A stretch of DNA of 64,000 nt. Source: an uncultured Christensenella sp. Its GTDB lineage: Bacteria > Bacillota > Clostridia > Christensenellales > Borkfalkiaceae. The translations under genes and the position numbers were made by a program. How positions within the stretch are numbered: the stretch's first letter is position 1; each line of letters starts with the position of its first letter. The notes below the pieces were generated by a model. The model searched no databases. It was not told the origin of the DNA and saw nothing but the letters and a program-made list of their open reading frames with translations. Positions 1 to 7,787 of the stretch are shown piece by piece. Location: NCBI GenBank assembly GCA_905203015.1, contig CAJKUC010000001.1, forward strand, positions 266,912-330,911, in the 5' to 3' direction.

Positions 1-11
1 AAAGGAATCAT
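1..11 (-). CDS. 5' end of a divergent gene running out of the window
   Basis: On the minus strand an ATG at 11-9 opens a frame (Met-Ile-Pro) that leaves the window after three codons. It is preceded by an excellent ribosome binding site (GAGGAAGGAG, about 17-28) and by a strong promoter at 157-129. The product cannot be identified. Twin operator-like palindromes in its 5' leader suggest that it is repressed by a DNA-binding regulator, or that it encodes an autoregulated regulator or a transporter. Confidence 0.5.
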
Positions 12-70
12 TTTTCTTTCTCCTTCCTCTTTTTTTACTTGTGTACGGCGACAATTTATTTCAGCGAAAT

Positions 71-121
71 GTTAGCGTTTGCTAACCTGTTACCGTAATA
101 TAAGGTTAGCCATCGCTAACC
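71..121. promoter_or_regulatory. Twin palindromic operator GTTAGC-N4-GCTAAC
   Basis: Two near-identical perfect palindromes: GTTAGC-GTTT-GCTAAC at 71-86 and GGTTAGC-CATC-GCTAACC at 104-121. Their centres are 34 bp apart. Both sit just downstream of the minus-strand start site, so a bound dimer would block elongation or initiation. Arm length and spacing fit TetR- or MarR-family operators. This operator differs from the one before the MarR gene at 360, so a different regulator is expected. Confidence 0.7.
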
Positions 122-128
122 ATTATCT

Positions 129-157
129 ATTATATGCGGGAAGAGAAGGAAAGTCAA
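129..157 (-). promoter_or_regulatory. Sigma-A promoter of the divergent partial gene
   Basis: Read on the minus strand: -35 TTGACT at 157-152, a 17-bp spacer, and -10 TATAAT at 134-129. The predicted start of transcription is near 122, so both palindromes at 71-121 lie in the first 50 transcribed bases. The match to consensus is very close. Confidence 0.75.
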
Positions 158-291
158 GAAAAAATAAGGAGATTTATGAAAAAATCAAAAATTTTTTTTG
201 AATAAAGATTGACGAAGGGGCGGAAGGGCTGTGATGGAAAGGAAATTTCGGTGAAAAGTCGATGCAAAAATCTTTTCGGGCGGAAAAACGC

Positions 292-342
292 TTGACGAAC
301 GGGTATAAAAATATATAATATTAGATATTCTAAAATTAGAAT
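292..342 (+). promoter_or_regulatory. Promoter and overlapping palindromic operator of the MarR-ABC operon
   Basis: -35 TTGACG (292-297), 16-bp spacer, -10 TATAAT (314-319). Immediately downstream are two overlapping palindromes: TTAGA-TAT-TCTAA (321-333) and ATTCTAA-AA-TTAGAAT (327-342). This placement over the transcription start is typical of an autoregulated MarR repressor that is released by a drug ligand; the identity of the binding protein is inferred. Confidence 0.7.
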
Positions 343-359
343 AAATAAGGAGCAAAGGA

Positions 360-812
360 ATGGACGGCAATTTCAGACCTGCGAAATTATTCGGCAATGC
401 GAACAAGATGATAGAAGCGTATCATGCGGCGTTACAGCCGATCTGCAAGGAGACGGGAATCCCGCCGCTTGCGCTGGACATACTGCTTTTTATCGCGAAC
501 AATCCCGAAAACGCGACGGCAAAAGAGATATGTAAGTTTCGAGGCTTCAAATCGGGGATCGTATCCGTGCATATCGAAAGAATGGCGGCGGGAGGACTGA
601 TCGAAAGGGCGGAAGTACCCGAGGACAGACGAAAGACGCTGTTAAAAGCGACGGAGGAGGCACAGCCGATCGTGGAACGCGGGCGGGACGTGCAGAAAAA
701 ATTCGGAGAACGATTGCTGACGGGGCTGACGGAAGAGGATATTTCCGCCGTGCGATCGGCGATGCGGGTGATCGAAGGGAATATAGAAAACATTCTGAAA
801 AACGGGCTCTGA
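360..812 (+). CDS. MarR-family transcriptional regulator
   Basis: This 150-residue protein has the length and winged-helix layout of MarR repressors. Residues 30-95 form the helix-turn-helix and wing, including a recognition helix region around SGIVSVHIERM and the wing with the family's typical DRR (VPEDRRKTLLKAT, near residues 81-93). The ATG at 360 follows an AAGGAG site by 6-7 bases. The gene leads an operon with two ABC exporter half-transporters starting 52 bases downstream, the classical arrangement in which MarR represses a multidrug pump and itself. Palindromes over the promoter support autoregulation. The ligand is unknown. Confidence 0.88.
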   Translation: MDGNFRPAKLFGNANKMIEAYHAALQPICKETGIPPLALDILLFIANNPENATAKEICKFRGFKSGIVSVHIERMAAGGLIERAEVPEDRRKTLLKATEEAQPIVERGRDVQKKFGERLLTGLTEEDISAVRSAMRVIEGNIENILKNGL

Positions 813-864
813 ACAATCGTGAAGACGGAGATCCCGGGACGAAAAAAACAAAGAGGAGATAAAA

Positions 865-2619
865 ATGTTTAAATTATTGAAAAACATGCGGGGCAGAGAA
901 ATCGTGATGGCGGCGGTGTGCCTGCTGTTCGTGGTGGGACAGGTGTACTTCGATCTGTTGTTGCCCGATTATATGACGGAACTGACGACGCTGATCAAGA
1001 CTTCCGGTACGACGAAGGCGATTGCGAATGTGGGGCTGAAAATGCTCGGTTGCACGTTGATCAGCGCGGCTTTGGCGATTGTCTGCGGATATCTTGCGGC
1101 GAGGACGGCTTCGGGGTTCAGTTTTACGGTGAGAGAAAAACTGTTTCATCACGTGGTGGACCTCGGCAAAGAGGAAATGCAGGCGTTTTCCGTGCCGAGC
1201 CTGATCACGAGAACGACGAACGACATCACGCAGATTCAGATGATCGTGGCGATGGGTTTGCAGATGCTGATCAAAGCCCCGATCATGGCGGTGTGGGCGA
1301 TTATTAAAATACTCGGGAAAAGTTGGGAATTATCCGCCGTTACCGCCGGATTCGTGCTGGCGATCTGCGTTACCGTATTCCTCGTGATGGCAACGTGTAT
1401 TCCGAGATACAGAAAAGTGCAGAAAATGACGGATAAAATCAATCGGGTGGCGCGCGAAAATCTGACGGGCATCAACGTGGTGCATGCCTTCAATGCCGAA
1501 GAGTATCAGAATAAAAAATTCGACGCGCCGAGCAAAGAGATGACGGATCTTCAGATGAAGAATCAGAAATTGTTTTCTCTCGTGCAGCCCACGATGAGCC
1601 TCGGCATGAGCGGACTTACGCTTGCGATTTACTGGCTGGGCGCCGCCCTGATCAACAACATCGTCGTTACCGACGCGGCGGGGCGGATCGCCATGTTCAG
1701 CGAAATTCTGGCTTTCAGTACGTATGCAACGTATATCGTGATGTCGTTTATGATGCTCGTGATGATTTTTATGCTTGTGCCGCAGGCGCAGGTATCCGCG
1801 GAGCGTATCAACGAGGTGCTGGATAAAGACGTATCGATCAAAGGCGGAGCAACGAAGGAAGGAACGGAAACGGGAAGCGTGGAATTCAGAAACGTTTCTT
1901 TCCGCTATCCGGGTTCGGGCGAAAACGAACTTTCGGGAATAAATTTTAAGGTGAATAGAGGCGAGACCTTGGCGATTATCGGGGCGACGGGAAGCGGGAA
2001 AACGACGCTTGTAGGGCTGATTCCGAGGCTGTACGACGCAAGCGAAGGAGAAGTGCTGATCGACGGAGTGAACGTGAAAGAGTACGACGAAAACAGCCTG
2101 TACGACAAGATCGGCTACGTTACGCAGAAAGCGGTGCTCTTTTCGGGAACGATCGAGGATAACGTATTTTTCGGAGAAAGCGGAGCGCCGCAGGACGAGG
2201 AGAATCTGCGCACGGCGCTTGAAACGTCGCAGGCGGCGGAATTTGTGGATAAACTGCCCGAAAGAGAAGAACATCGGATTGCGCAACTGGGAAGAAACGT
2301 ATCGGGCGGGCAGAAACAGAGGATTTCCATTGCGAGGGCGCTTGCGAGAAAGCCTGAAATTCTGGTGTTCGACGATTCGTTTTCCGCGCTGGACTACCGG
2401 ACGGACGCCATGGTGCGTAAAGAACTGGCGGAAAAATTCAAGGACGCAACGAAGATCATCGTAGCGCAACGCGTGGGCACGATCAGGCATGCGGATAAGA
2501 TCATCGTGCTGGAACGGGGCGAGATCGCGGGAGAGGGAACGCACGAAGAACTGATGGCTTCCTGCGAAGTATACCGCGAAATCGCACAGTCGCAATTAAG
2601 CGCGGCGGAATCGGCTTGA
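865..2619 (+). CDS. ABC multidrug exporter half-transporter, degenerate-site subunit
   Basis: This is a 584-residue type IV ABC exporter: an N-terminal membrane domain with about six helices (residues 12-310) followed by a nucleotide-binding domain. Walker A is GATGSGKTT (373-381) and the signature is VSGGQ (479-483). Walker B ends in Asp-Asp (503-504) instead of Asp-Glu, and the switch His is replaced by Gln (AQR, residue 535). Loss of both catalytic residues is the mark of the degenerate-site partner in heterodimeric exporters such as TM287/288, LmrCD and BmrCD. It is therefore expected to work only as a heterodimer with the product of the next gene, 16 bases downstream. Start ATG follows AGAGGAGAT. 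Probable role: export of drugs or toxic lipophilic compounds under MarR control. Confidence 0.9.
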   Translation: MFKLLKNMRGREIVMAAVCLLFVVGQVYFDLLLPDYMTELTTLIKTSGTTKAIANVGLKMLGCTLISAALAIVCGYLAARTASGFSFTVREKLFHHVVDLGKEEMQAFSVPSLITRTTNDITQIQMIVAMGLQMLIKAPIMAVWAIIKILGKSWELSAVTAGFVLAICVTVFLVMATCIPRYRKVQKMTDKINRVARENLTGINVVHAFNAEEYQNKKFDAPSKEMTDLQMKNQKLFSLVQPTMSLGMSGLTLAIYWLGAALINNIVVTDAAGRIAMFSEILAFSTYATYIVMSFMMLVMIFMLVPQAQVSAERINEVLDKDVSIKGGATKEGTETGSVEFRNVSFRYPGSGENELSGINFKVNRGETLAIIGATGSGKTTLVGLIPRLYDASEGEVLIDGVNVKEYDENSLYDKIGYVTQKAVLFSGTIEDNVFFGESGAPQDEENLRTALETSQAAEFVDKLPEREEHRIAQLGRNVSGGQKQRISIARALARKPEILVFDDSFSALDYRTDAMVRKELAEKFKDATKIIVAQRVGTIRHADKIIVLERGEIAGEGTHEELMASCEVYREIAQSQLSAAESA

Positions 2620-2635
2620 GAGGAGGGAGACAAAG

Positions 2636-4408
2636 ATGACGGAGAAGAAGAGTAAAAAGAGCGTCGGCGCGGCGATGGGCAGAAGCGCGGCGTATATGAA
2701 ATCGAGCGTGGTTTTCGTGTTGCCGGCGTTGCTGTTTGCCGTGGCGAGCGCGGTGATTACGATCATCGGCCCCGATAAAGTGGGCGAAATCGCGACGATT
2801 ATGTCGGACGGGTTATTCGGCAAAATAGATCTTGCGGCGATTGCGAAAATCGGCGTTACGCTGGCGTTATTGTATTGTCTGAGCGCGGCGCTCGGATTTT
2901 TGCAACAATATATCATGGCTTCCGTGACGCTTAAAATGTCGTATCGGCTGCGGGGAGAATTATCGGAAAAGATCAACCGCGTGCCGCAGACGTATTTTCT
3001 CGGCACGTCGCAGGGGGATATTTTAAGCCGTATCACGAACGACGTATCCACGCTGCAACAGGGGCTGACGAACAGCCTTCCCACGATCATCGCGGCGGTG
3101 ACGCAGTTTCTCGGTTGCCTCGTTATGATGTTCGTAACGGAATGGCGGCTGGCTCTGATTTCGCTTGCCGTAACGCTGATCGGCATGGCGGCGCTGGTGG
3201 TGATCGTGAAGCGTTCGCAACGGTATTTTGCGGACAGGCAGAAATGCCTCGGCGAACTGAACGGGTACGTGGAAGAGACCTATTCGGGGCACGAAGTGAT
3301 TAAAATCAGCAGAGCGGGCGAAAAGGTGAAAAAAACATTTGACGGATTGAACGTCAACGTATACAACGCCAACTGGAAATCGCAGTTTTTATCGGGGATC
3401 ATGCAGCCGCTGATGAGCGTGATAGGAAACGTGGCGTATGTGGCGGTGTGCGTGGCGGGATCGGTGTTGGCGATCAACGGGTCGATCGATTTCGGCGTGA
3501 TCGTGTCGTTTATTCTTTACGTACGGCTGTTTACGTCGCCGCTTACGCAGATAGCGCAGGGGCTGACGAATCTGCAGACGGCTTCGGCTTCGGCGCATCG
3601 TATTTTCGATTTCCTCGAAAGCGAAGAACTGCCCGACGAAAGCGAAAAGACGGCGGAACTGAAAGAAGTGCGCGGAGAAGTGGAATTCGAGCACGTACGG
3701 TTTGCCTATCCCGACGCGCCGGAAAAGACGATCATCAAAGATTTTTCGGCTAAGGTGAGCCCGGGGCAGAAAGTGGCGATCGTGGGGCCGACGGGCGCGG
3801 GAAAAACCACGATGGTGAATCTTTTGATGCGGTTCTTTGAAATTAACGACGGCGACATTAAAATCGACGGCGTTTCGCTGAAAGATCTGAAGCGCGAAAA
3901 CATTCACGACGTTTTTTCGATGGTGTTACAGGATACCTGGCTGTTTGACGGAACGATCAGAGAAAACCTCGTGTACAACATGCCAGGGATTACCGACGAG
4001 CGACTGGAAGAAGTGTGCAAGGCTTGCGGGCTGGATAAATTCGTACATTCGCTGCCCGACGGTTTCGATACGGTGCTTTCGGAAAGCACTGCTATTTCGG
4101 CGGGACAGAAGCAACTTCTGACGATCGCGCGGGCGATGCTGCAGAACGCGCCGATGCTGATTCTGGACGAAGCCACGTCTTCCGTGGATACGCGTACGGA
4201 ACTGATGATTCAGCGCGCGATGGACGAACTGACAAAGGGCAGAACGAGTTTCGTGATCGCGCACAGACTTTCCACGATAAGGAACGCCGATCTGATTCTG
4301 GTAATGAAAGAGGGTGATATTATAGAGAGCGGCACGCACGACGAACTGATGAAAAAAGGAGGATTTTACAGCGAACTGTATAACAGTCAGTTTGAAAAAG
4401 CCGCCTGA
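2636..4408 (+). CDS. ABC multidrug exporter half-transporter, catalytic-site subunit
   Basis: This 590-residue half-transporter is the partner of the preceding gene. It has a six-helix membrane domain and a nucleotide-binding domain with Walker A GPTGAGKTT (384-392), a complete Walker B (LILDEATSS, catalytic Glu512) and the switch His543 (IAHRLSTI). Its signature is SAGQ (488-491) rather than SGGQ. In a heterodimer this altered signature faces the defective Walker B of the first subunit, so all changes fall in a single composite ATP site and leave the other intact. This matches the asymmetric exporters of Firmicutes. A GAGGAGGG site lies just before the ATG. A strong hairpin terminator ends the operon. 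Confidence 0.9.
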   Translation: MTEKKSKKSVGAAMGRSAAYMKSSVVFVLPALLFAVASAVITIIGPDKVGEIATIMSDGLFGKIDLAAIAKIGVTLALLYCLSAALGFLQQYIMASVTLKMSYRLRGELSEKINRVPQTYFLGTSQGDILSRITNDVSTLQQGLTNSLPTIIAAVTQFLGCLVMMFVTEWRLALISLAVTLIGMAALVVIVKRSQRYFADRQKCLGELNGYVEETYSGHEVIKISRAGEKVKKTFDGLNVNVYNANWKSQFLSGIMQPLMSVIGNVAYVAVCVAGSVLAINGSIDFGVIVSFILYVRLFTSPLTQIAQGLTNLQTASASAHRIFDFLESEELPDESEKTAELKEVRGEVEFEHVRFAYPDAPEKTIIKDFSAKVSPGQKVAIVGPTGAGKTTMVNLLMRFFEINDGDIKIDGVSLKDLKRENIHDVFSMVLQDTWLFDGTIRENLVYNMPGITDERLEEVCKACGLDKFVHSLPDGFDTVLSESTAISAGQKQLLTIARAMLQNAPMLILDEATSSVDTRTELMIQRAMDELTKGRTSFVIAHRLSTIRNADLILVMKEGDIIESGTHDELMKKGGFYSELYNSQFEKAA

Positions 4409-4426
4409 AAATATGCCTGAAAATAT

Positions 4427-4468
4427 AAAAAACGTTTGCGGAAAAAGAATCGCGCAAACGTTTTTTTT
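4427..4468. terminator. Bidirectional intrinsic terminator
   Basis: Stem AAAAACGTTTGCG / CGCAAACGTTTTT with a 12-base loop, followed by eight T on the plus strand and an A/T run on the minus strand. It ends the ABC operon and probably also the convergent WYL regulator transcript. Confidence 0.85.
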
Positions 4469-4568
4469 CATATCGGTTTTTATGGGGAATTTTCAGACGG
4501 TGTGAGGATGGACAGTGCGCTTTACGGTTTACGAAAGAGCGGAATACTATGAGAGAACGGAAAACGGT

Positions 4569-5672
4569 TTATTCCCGATAGGTTGCCGAGATTTCCGAGG
4601 CAAGGGAGGATACGCGAAGACGGAGCGATTGCGGCTCGAGTACTTTTACGCCCGCGCCGAGGCTGAGTATTTTTTTCGCAAGCACGTCGTCGACGGGAAG
4701 CACCGCTTTGGCATAGCGGACACGTTGTACGCGTGAGGAGGAATCGGAAGGAGAATCTGCGGAAAAATCTGCTGAAAAATCGCTTTTTTCGCCGCTTTCC
4801 GCGCCCGATTCTTCAAACGGGGCGGCGGGCTTTTCGGGCGTAAATCCCGTTGCGGGCGTGCACGGAAGGGAATCGGGCGCCGTTTGTTCGGTCTCGTTTT
4901 CCGCAAGGCTCATGTTTTCGCAACCAAGCCAATCCTGAACGTCGGCGAAAGCGGATTCGTGCACTTCGAGAAGAATTTGTTCGCTTGTTGCCGTTTCCCA
5001 GAACTGCAGGGGGATATCTTCCCGCTTCACGTCGCGGCGGACGAAATTTTCCCCTGTGAGAAAGGCGGAATATACTCTGCCCACGCGGAACAGGCGGAAC
5101 GCTTTTTTCTGATGACAATACGCGTAAACATACCATACGTTTTGTTTGTAGACGAGGATATGCGGATCGATTTTGCGTACGCTTCTTTCCCCCTCGCGGG
5201 AAAAGTACACGATTTCCAGCACTTTACGGTTTCGGGCAGAGTTCTCGAACAGACGGACTTTTTCGGAAAAAGAGCGGGAATCGCCCCAGGTGCCGTTATC
5301 GATCAGAATACAGTTTGCGTCGCCCGAAAAGAAAAGTTGGTTCTGTTCCGTTTTATCCTGTGCGCCGAGTTTTTTCCGCGCGGTGAGAAAGCGTTCCTCG
5401 GGAAGTTGCGAATACATGGCTTCCAGCGCTTCGTCCGCCGCGCGGTATTCTTCGTGCGTAAGAAAGCCGACGGGAAGTTTGTAAGTATCCGAGATGCAGA
5501 TTCCTCCGCCGCGCCCCGAGTGCACGGTGACGGGCGCGACGCCCGAGAGCACGTCGACGTAGCGATATACAGAACGCACGGACAAGCCGTATTTTTCGGC
5601 GAAATAGGAAGCGGTGAGTTTTCTTTTATTGAGAAGATCGAACAGCATATCGAGAAGGACGTCGCATTTCAT
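4569..5672 (-). CDS. HTH and WYL-domain transcriptional regulator
   Basis: This 367-residue protein has an N-terminal winged helix of the HTH_11/DeoR-like type (residues 5-60: LLNKRKLTASYFAEKYG, then SVRSVYRYVDVL). A central WYL domain follows, around residues 140-215, with VYFSREGERSVRKIDPH and the WYVYAYC motif where the family has WYL. The C-terminal part contains a low-complexity Ser/Glu/Pro stretch (about 255-315) before a final segment that resembles the usual WYL C-terminal extension. WYL domains bind ligands or nucleic acid, and such regulators often control DNA-damage or stress genes. Start ATG is preceded by AAGGAGAT. It is divergent from a small gene at 5837, and the shared region holds a long palindrome overlapping its own promoter, which suggests autoregulation and control of that gene. 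Confidence 0.82.
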   Translation of the reverse strand: MKCDVLLDMLFDLLNKRKLTASYFAEKYGLSVRSVYRYVDVLSGVAPVTVHSGRGGGICISDTYKLPVGFLTHEEYRAADEALEAMYSQLPEERFLTARKKLGAQDKTEQNQLFFSGDANCILIDNGTWGDSRSFSEKVRLFENSARNRKVLEIVYFSREGERSVRKIDPHILVYKQNVWYVYAYCHQKKAFRLFRVGRVYSAFLTGENFVRRDVKREDIPLQFWETATSEQILLEVHESAFADVQDWLGCENMSLAENETEQTAPDSLPCTPATGFTPEKPAAPFEESGAESGEKSDFSADFSADSPSDSSSRVQRVRYAKAVLPVDDVLAKKILSLGAGVKVLEPQSLRLRVSSLASEISATYRE

Positions 5673-5748
5673 CGTTTTTATCTCCTTGGCGCGGTTTTGC
5701 GCGCGGATTTCCTTTTTTACGGAAAAATTTTTAAATTTTTCTTATATT

Positions 5749-5781
5749 ATTTTATAAAACTTGACGGGGATTGTCAAGTTT
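5749..5781 (-). promoter_or_regulatory. Promoter of the WYL regulator with overlapping operator
   Basis: On the minus strand: -35 TTGACA (5777-5772), 17-bp spacer, -10 TAAAAT (5754-5749). A perfect palindrome AAACTTGAC-N7-GTCAAGTTT covers 5757-5781, so it includes the -35 box and the spacer. A dimer bound there would block the regulator's own promoter and could act on the divergent gene at 5837. Confidence 0.7.
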
Positions 5782-5836
5782 ATTGTGATAAAATAATCGC
5801 GAAAAGAATAAAAATAGTTCCGACGGAGGGAAAAAC

Positions 5837-6055
5837 ATGATTTTCGGAAATACGGCGAGAGAATACGACGAAGCGTGCGAATTGCGGGAATGTGCGTTGA
5901 ACCGGCAGATCCTGCGCAATATAGAAGAAAGCGGGGAGGCGGAAGCGATGGAAAGATTGTTTGCCTGCGATCTTTTTGCCCGCAGGCATGCGCGCGGAGA
6001 ATTTGAAGAATTTATCGGGAGAAGAGAAATGGGCGAAGCGCTTGCAAGCGTATAA
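5837..6055 (+). CDS. Small acidic protein of unknown function, divergent from the WYL regulator
   Basis: This open frame of 72 residues has a strong GGAGGG site six bases before its ATG and the same codon bias as its neighbours, so it is probably a real gene. The product is soluble, rich in Glu and Arg, predicted to be largely helical, and has no signal peptide or membrane segment; two Cys lie near the N-terminus (CELREC) and one later. I do not recognise a family. The divergent pairing with a WYL regulator across a palindromic operator suggests that it is a target of that regulator. Confidence 0.6.
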   Translation: MIFGNTAREYDEACELRECALNRQILRNIEESGEAEAMERLFACDLFARRHARGEFEEFIGRREMGEALASV

Positions 6056-6258
6056 GCGGATCGATCGGCTTTTAACATAGGGAAACGCCGCGGGACAAGC
6101 GCGGAGAGGCATGAAAAAAGTGGGGAGAGGCATGAAAACGCGCGAAAAGCGCGGCGACAATTCCCGCGGAAAAAGTGTGACGGTTTGCGGAAAATACGGA
6201 AAACGGGGAGAAAAAGGCGCCGAAAAGCGAAAAAATGCCGCAGACGCGCGCGTTTTGC
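6056..6258. other. Gene-free spacer with a short tandem repeat
   Basis: No gene is visible. A 15-bp unit (GGAGAGGCATGAAAA) occurs at 6103-6117 and again at 6124-6138, a 21-bp period. The rest is purine-rich sequence without clear signals until the tyrS promoter. Confidence 0.5.
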
Positions 6259-6287
6259 TTGACACGAGGCAAAAAATAGAGTAAACT
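6259..6287 (+). promoter_or_regulatory. tyrS promoter
   Basis: -35 TTGACA (6259-6264), 17-bp spacer, -10 TAAACT (6282-6287). Transcription should begin near 6294, leaving a leader of about 257 bases before the tyrS ATG. Confidence 0.7.
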
Positions 6288-6441
6288 GAACGTATGAAAA
6301 CTTTCTTATGCGAAAATGGTATGTATTACATCTATGCTTACTATTATTGCGGTGGTAAGCGAATTTAAGCGCGTAAGAAAAAATCGTGTCGGCGGCGGAT
6401 TTCCGCAAAAGAGGATTCCGCAAAATCGAAAAATGCCTCGC

Positions 6442-6475
6442 AACGGTTTGCTCTCGCGCAGACCGTTTTTTATTT
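6442..6475 (+). terminator. Attenuator-type terminator in the tyrS leader
   Basis: A 10-bp stem (AACGGTTTGC 6442-6451 with GCAGACCGTT 6458-6467, one G-U pair) and a six-base loop are followed by TTTTATTTAT. It lies inside the leader, about 75 bases before the tyrS start, so tyrS expression needs readthrough or antitermination. Clostridial tyrS genes are commonly controlled by tRNA-sensing T-box leaders, but the conserved T-box core (AGGGTGGNACCGCG) is not present; the only similar stretch is GCGGTGGTAAGCG at about 6349, too far from the terminator. Confidence 0.65.
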
Positions 6476-6550
6476 ATCCGCTGCACAGCGGACGTAAAGA
6501 GGCTTTTTACGGCGTGTCCGGCAAGAAACAGAGAAAAAGGAGAAATACAG

Positions 6551-7744
6551 ATGGCTAACATTATGGACGTGCTTCGCGAGCGCGGTTTTGTGAAACAGAC
6601 GGTGTACGAAGATGAATTGTACGAAAAACTCGGCAAAGAAAGCGTACCTTTTTATATCGGGTTCGATCCTACGGCGGATTCTTTGCACGTAGGGCACTTT
6701 TTAACGCTGATCGCCATGCATCACATGCAGCAGGCGGGGCACAAGCCCATTATTCTGATCGGCGGCGGCACGGCGATGATCGGCGATCCCTCGGGCAGAA
6801 CGGATATGCGGCAGATGATGACGAAAGAAACGATCGCGCATAACGTGGAGTGCTTTAAAAAGCAGATGTCGAGATTCATCGATTTCGAGGGCGAGAACGG
6901 GGCGATCGTGGTGAACAACGCCGACTGGTTGCTGGATCTTAACTACGTGGATTTCCTGCGCGATATCGGCGCGCATTTTTCCGTGAACAAAATGCTTACG
7001 GCGGAATGTTTCAAACAACGCCTCGAACGCGGGCTTTCCTTCCTCGAATTCAACTATATGCTGATGCAGGCGTACGATTTCCTCGTGCTCAATCGGAAAT
7101 ACGGTTGCGCGCTGGAACTGGGCGGCGACGATCAATGGAGCAATATTCTCGCGGGGGCGAATCTGATCCGTATCAAAGAGAGAAAACCCGCGTACGCGAT
7201 GACGTTTACGCTGCTTACCACTTCGGACGGGCGGAAGATGGGCAAGACGGCGAAAGGCGCGGTGTGGCTGGACGAGAACAAGACGACTCCGTACGAATTC
7301 TATCAATACTGGCGCAATATCGACGACGCGGACGTGGAAAAATGCCTCAAACTTCTGACGTTTTTGCCTGTGAGCGAGATCGACGAATTGTGCAGATACC
7401 ACGACGAAAGAATCAATCACGCGAAAGAAGTGCTGGCGTTTGAACTGACGAAAGAAGTGCACGGCGAAGAAAAGGCGAAAACGGCGCAGGAGCAGGCGAA
7501 AGCGGCTTTCGCGGGCGGAGACGGAGAAATGCTTGTGAAAGAAGCGGCGGGTGCGCAGACCGTGGTGGATGCCATGGTGGCGGCGGGCGTTTGCAAATCG
7601 AAAGGCGAAGCGCGCAGACTGATCGAGCAGGGCGGCGTTTCCGTGAACGACGAAAAGGTGACCGACGCGAATATGCCCGTACCTGCGGAAGAATTCGTTT
7701 TGCAGAAAGGCAAAAAAGTACGCGTGAAAATTTCCGTGAAATAA
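6551..7744 (+). CDS. tyrS: Tyrosine--tRNA ligase
   Basis: It charges tRNA-Tyr with tyrosine in the cytoplasm. The 397-residue protein is a class I synthetase of the bacterial TyrS type: the nucleotide-binding HIGH motif appears as HVGH near residue 47 (after YIGFDPTADSL), followed by the GGGTAMIGDPSGR loop; the KMSKS counterpart is KMGKT near residue 231; and the C-terminus has an S4 RNA-binding domain (about 330-397, KGEARRLIEQGGVSVN). The frame is open well upstream, but the ATG at 6551 follows an AAAAAGGAG site and begins with the conserved protein sequence, so I chose it. The leader carries a terminator, which implies attenuation control. yigZ follows in the same direction. Confidence 0.97.
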   Translation: MANIMDVLRERGFVKQTVYEDELYEKLGKESVPFYIGFDPTADSLHVGHFLTLIAMHHMQQAGHKPIILIGGGTAMIGDPSGRTDMRQMMTKETIAHNVECFKKQMSRFIDFEGENGAIVVNNADWLLDLNYVDFLRDIGAHFSVNKMLTAECFKQRLERGLSFLEFNYMLMQAYDFLVLNRKYGCALELGGDDQWSNILAGANLIRIKERKPAYAMTFTLLTTSDGRKMGKTAKGAVWLDENKTTPYEFYQYWRNIDDADVEKCLKLLTFLPVSEIDELCRYHDERINHAKEVLAFELTKEVHGEEKAKTAQEQAKAAFAGGDGEMLVKEAAGAQTVVDAMVAAGVCKSKGEARRLIEQGGVSVNDEKVTDANMPVPAEEFVLQKGKKVRVKISVK

Positions 7745-7787
7745 GCGGCTTTCGGGAAAAACAGAAAGAGGAGCGAAACTGATCGGC

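Noticed and set aside
1330..2595. 421-residue minus-strand frame inside the first ABC exporter gene
   Set aside because: Shadow of the real gene; Arg/His-rich, no family resemblance.
4884..5840. Long plus-strand frame opposite the WYL regulator gene
   Set aside because: It is antisense to a clearly coding gene and has no ribosome binding site; its length results from the G+C-rich codon pattern of the real gene.
6345..6365. T-box-like GCGGTGGTAAGCG in the tyrS leader
   Set aside because: It matches only part of the T-box core and lies about 90 bases before the terminator, while a real T-box overlaps the antiterminator next to it.
6386..6550. Upstream extension of tyrS
   Set aside because: The frame is open, but this part covers the terminator hairpin and has no protein similarity; the ATG at 6551 has the ribosome binding site.
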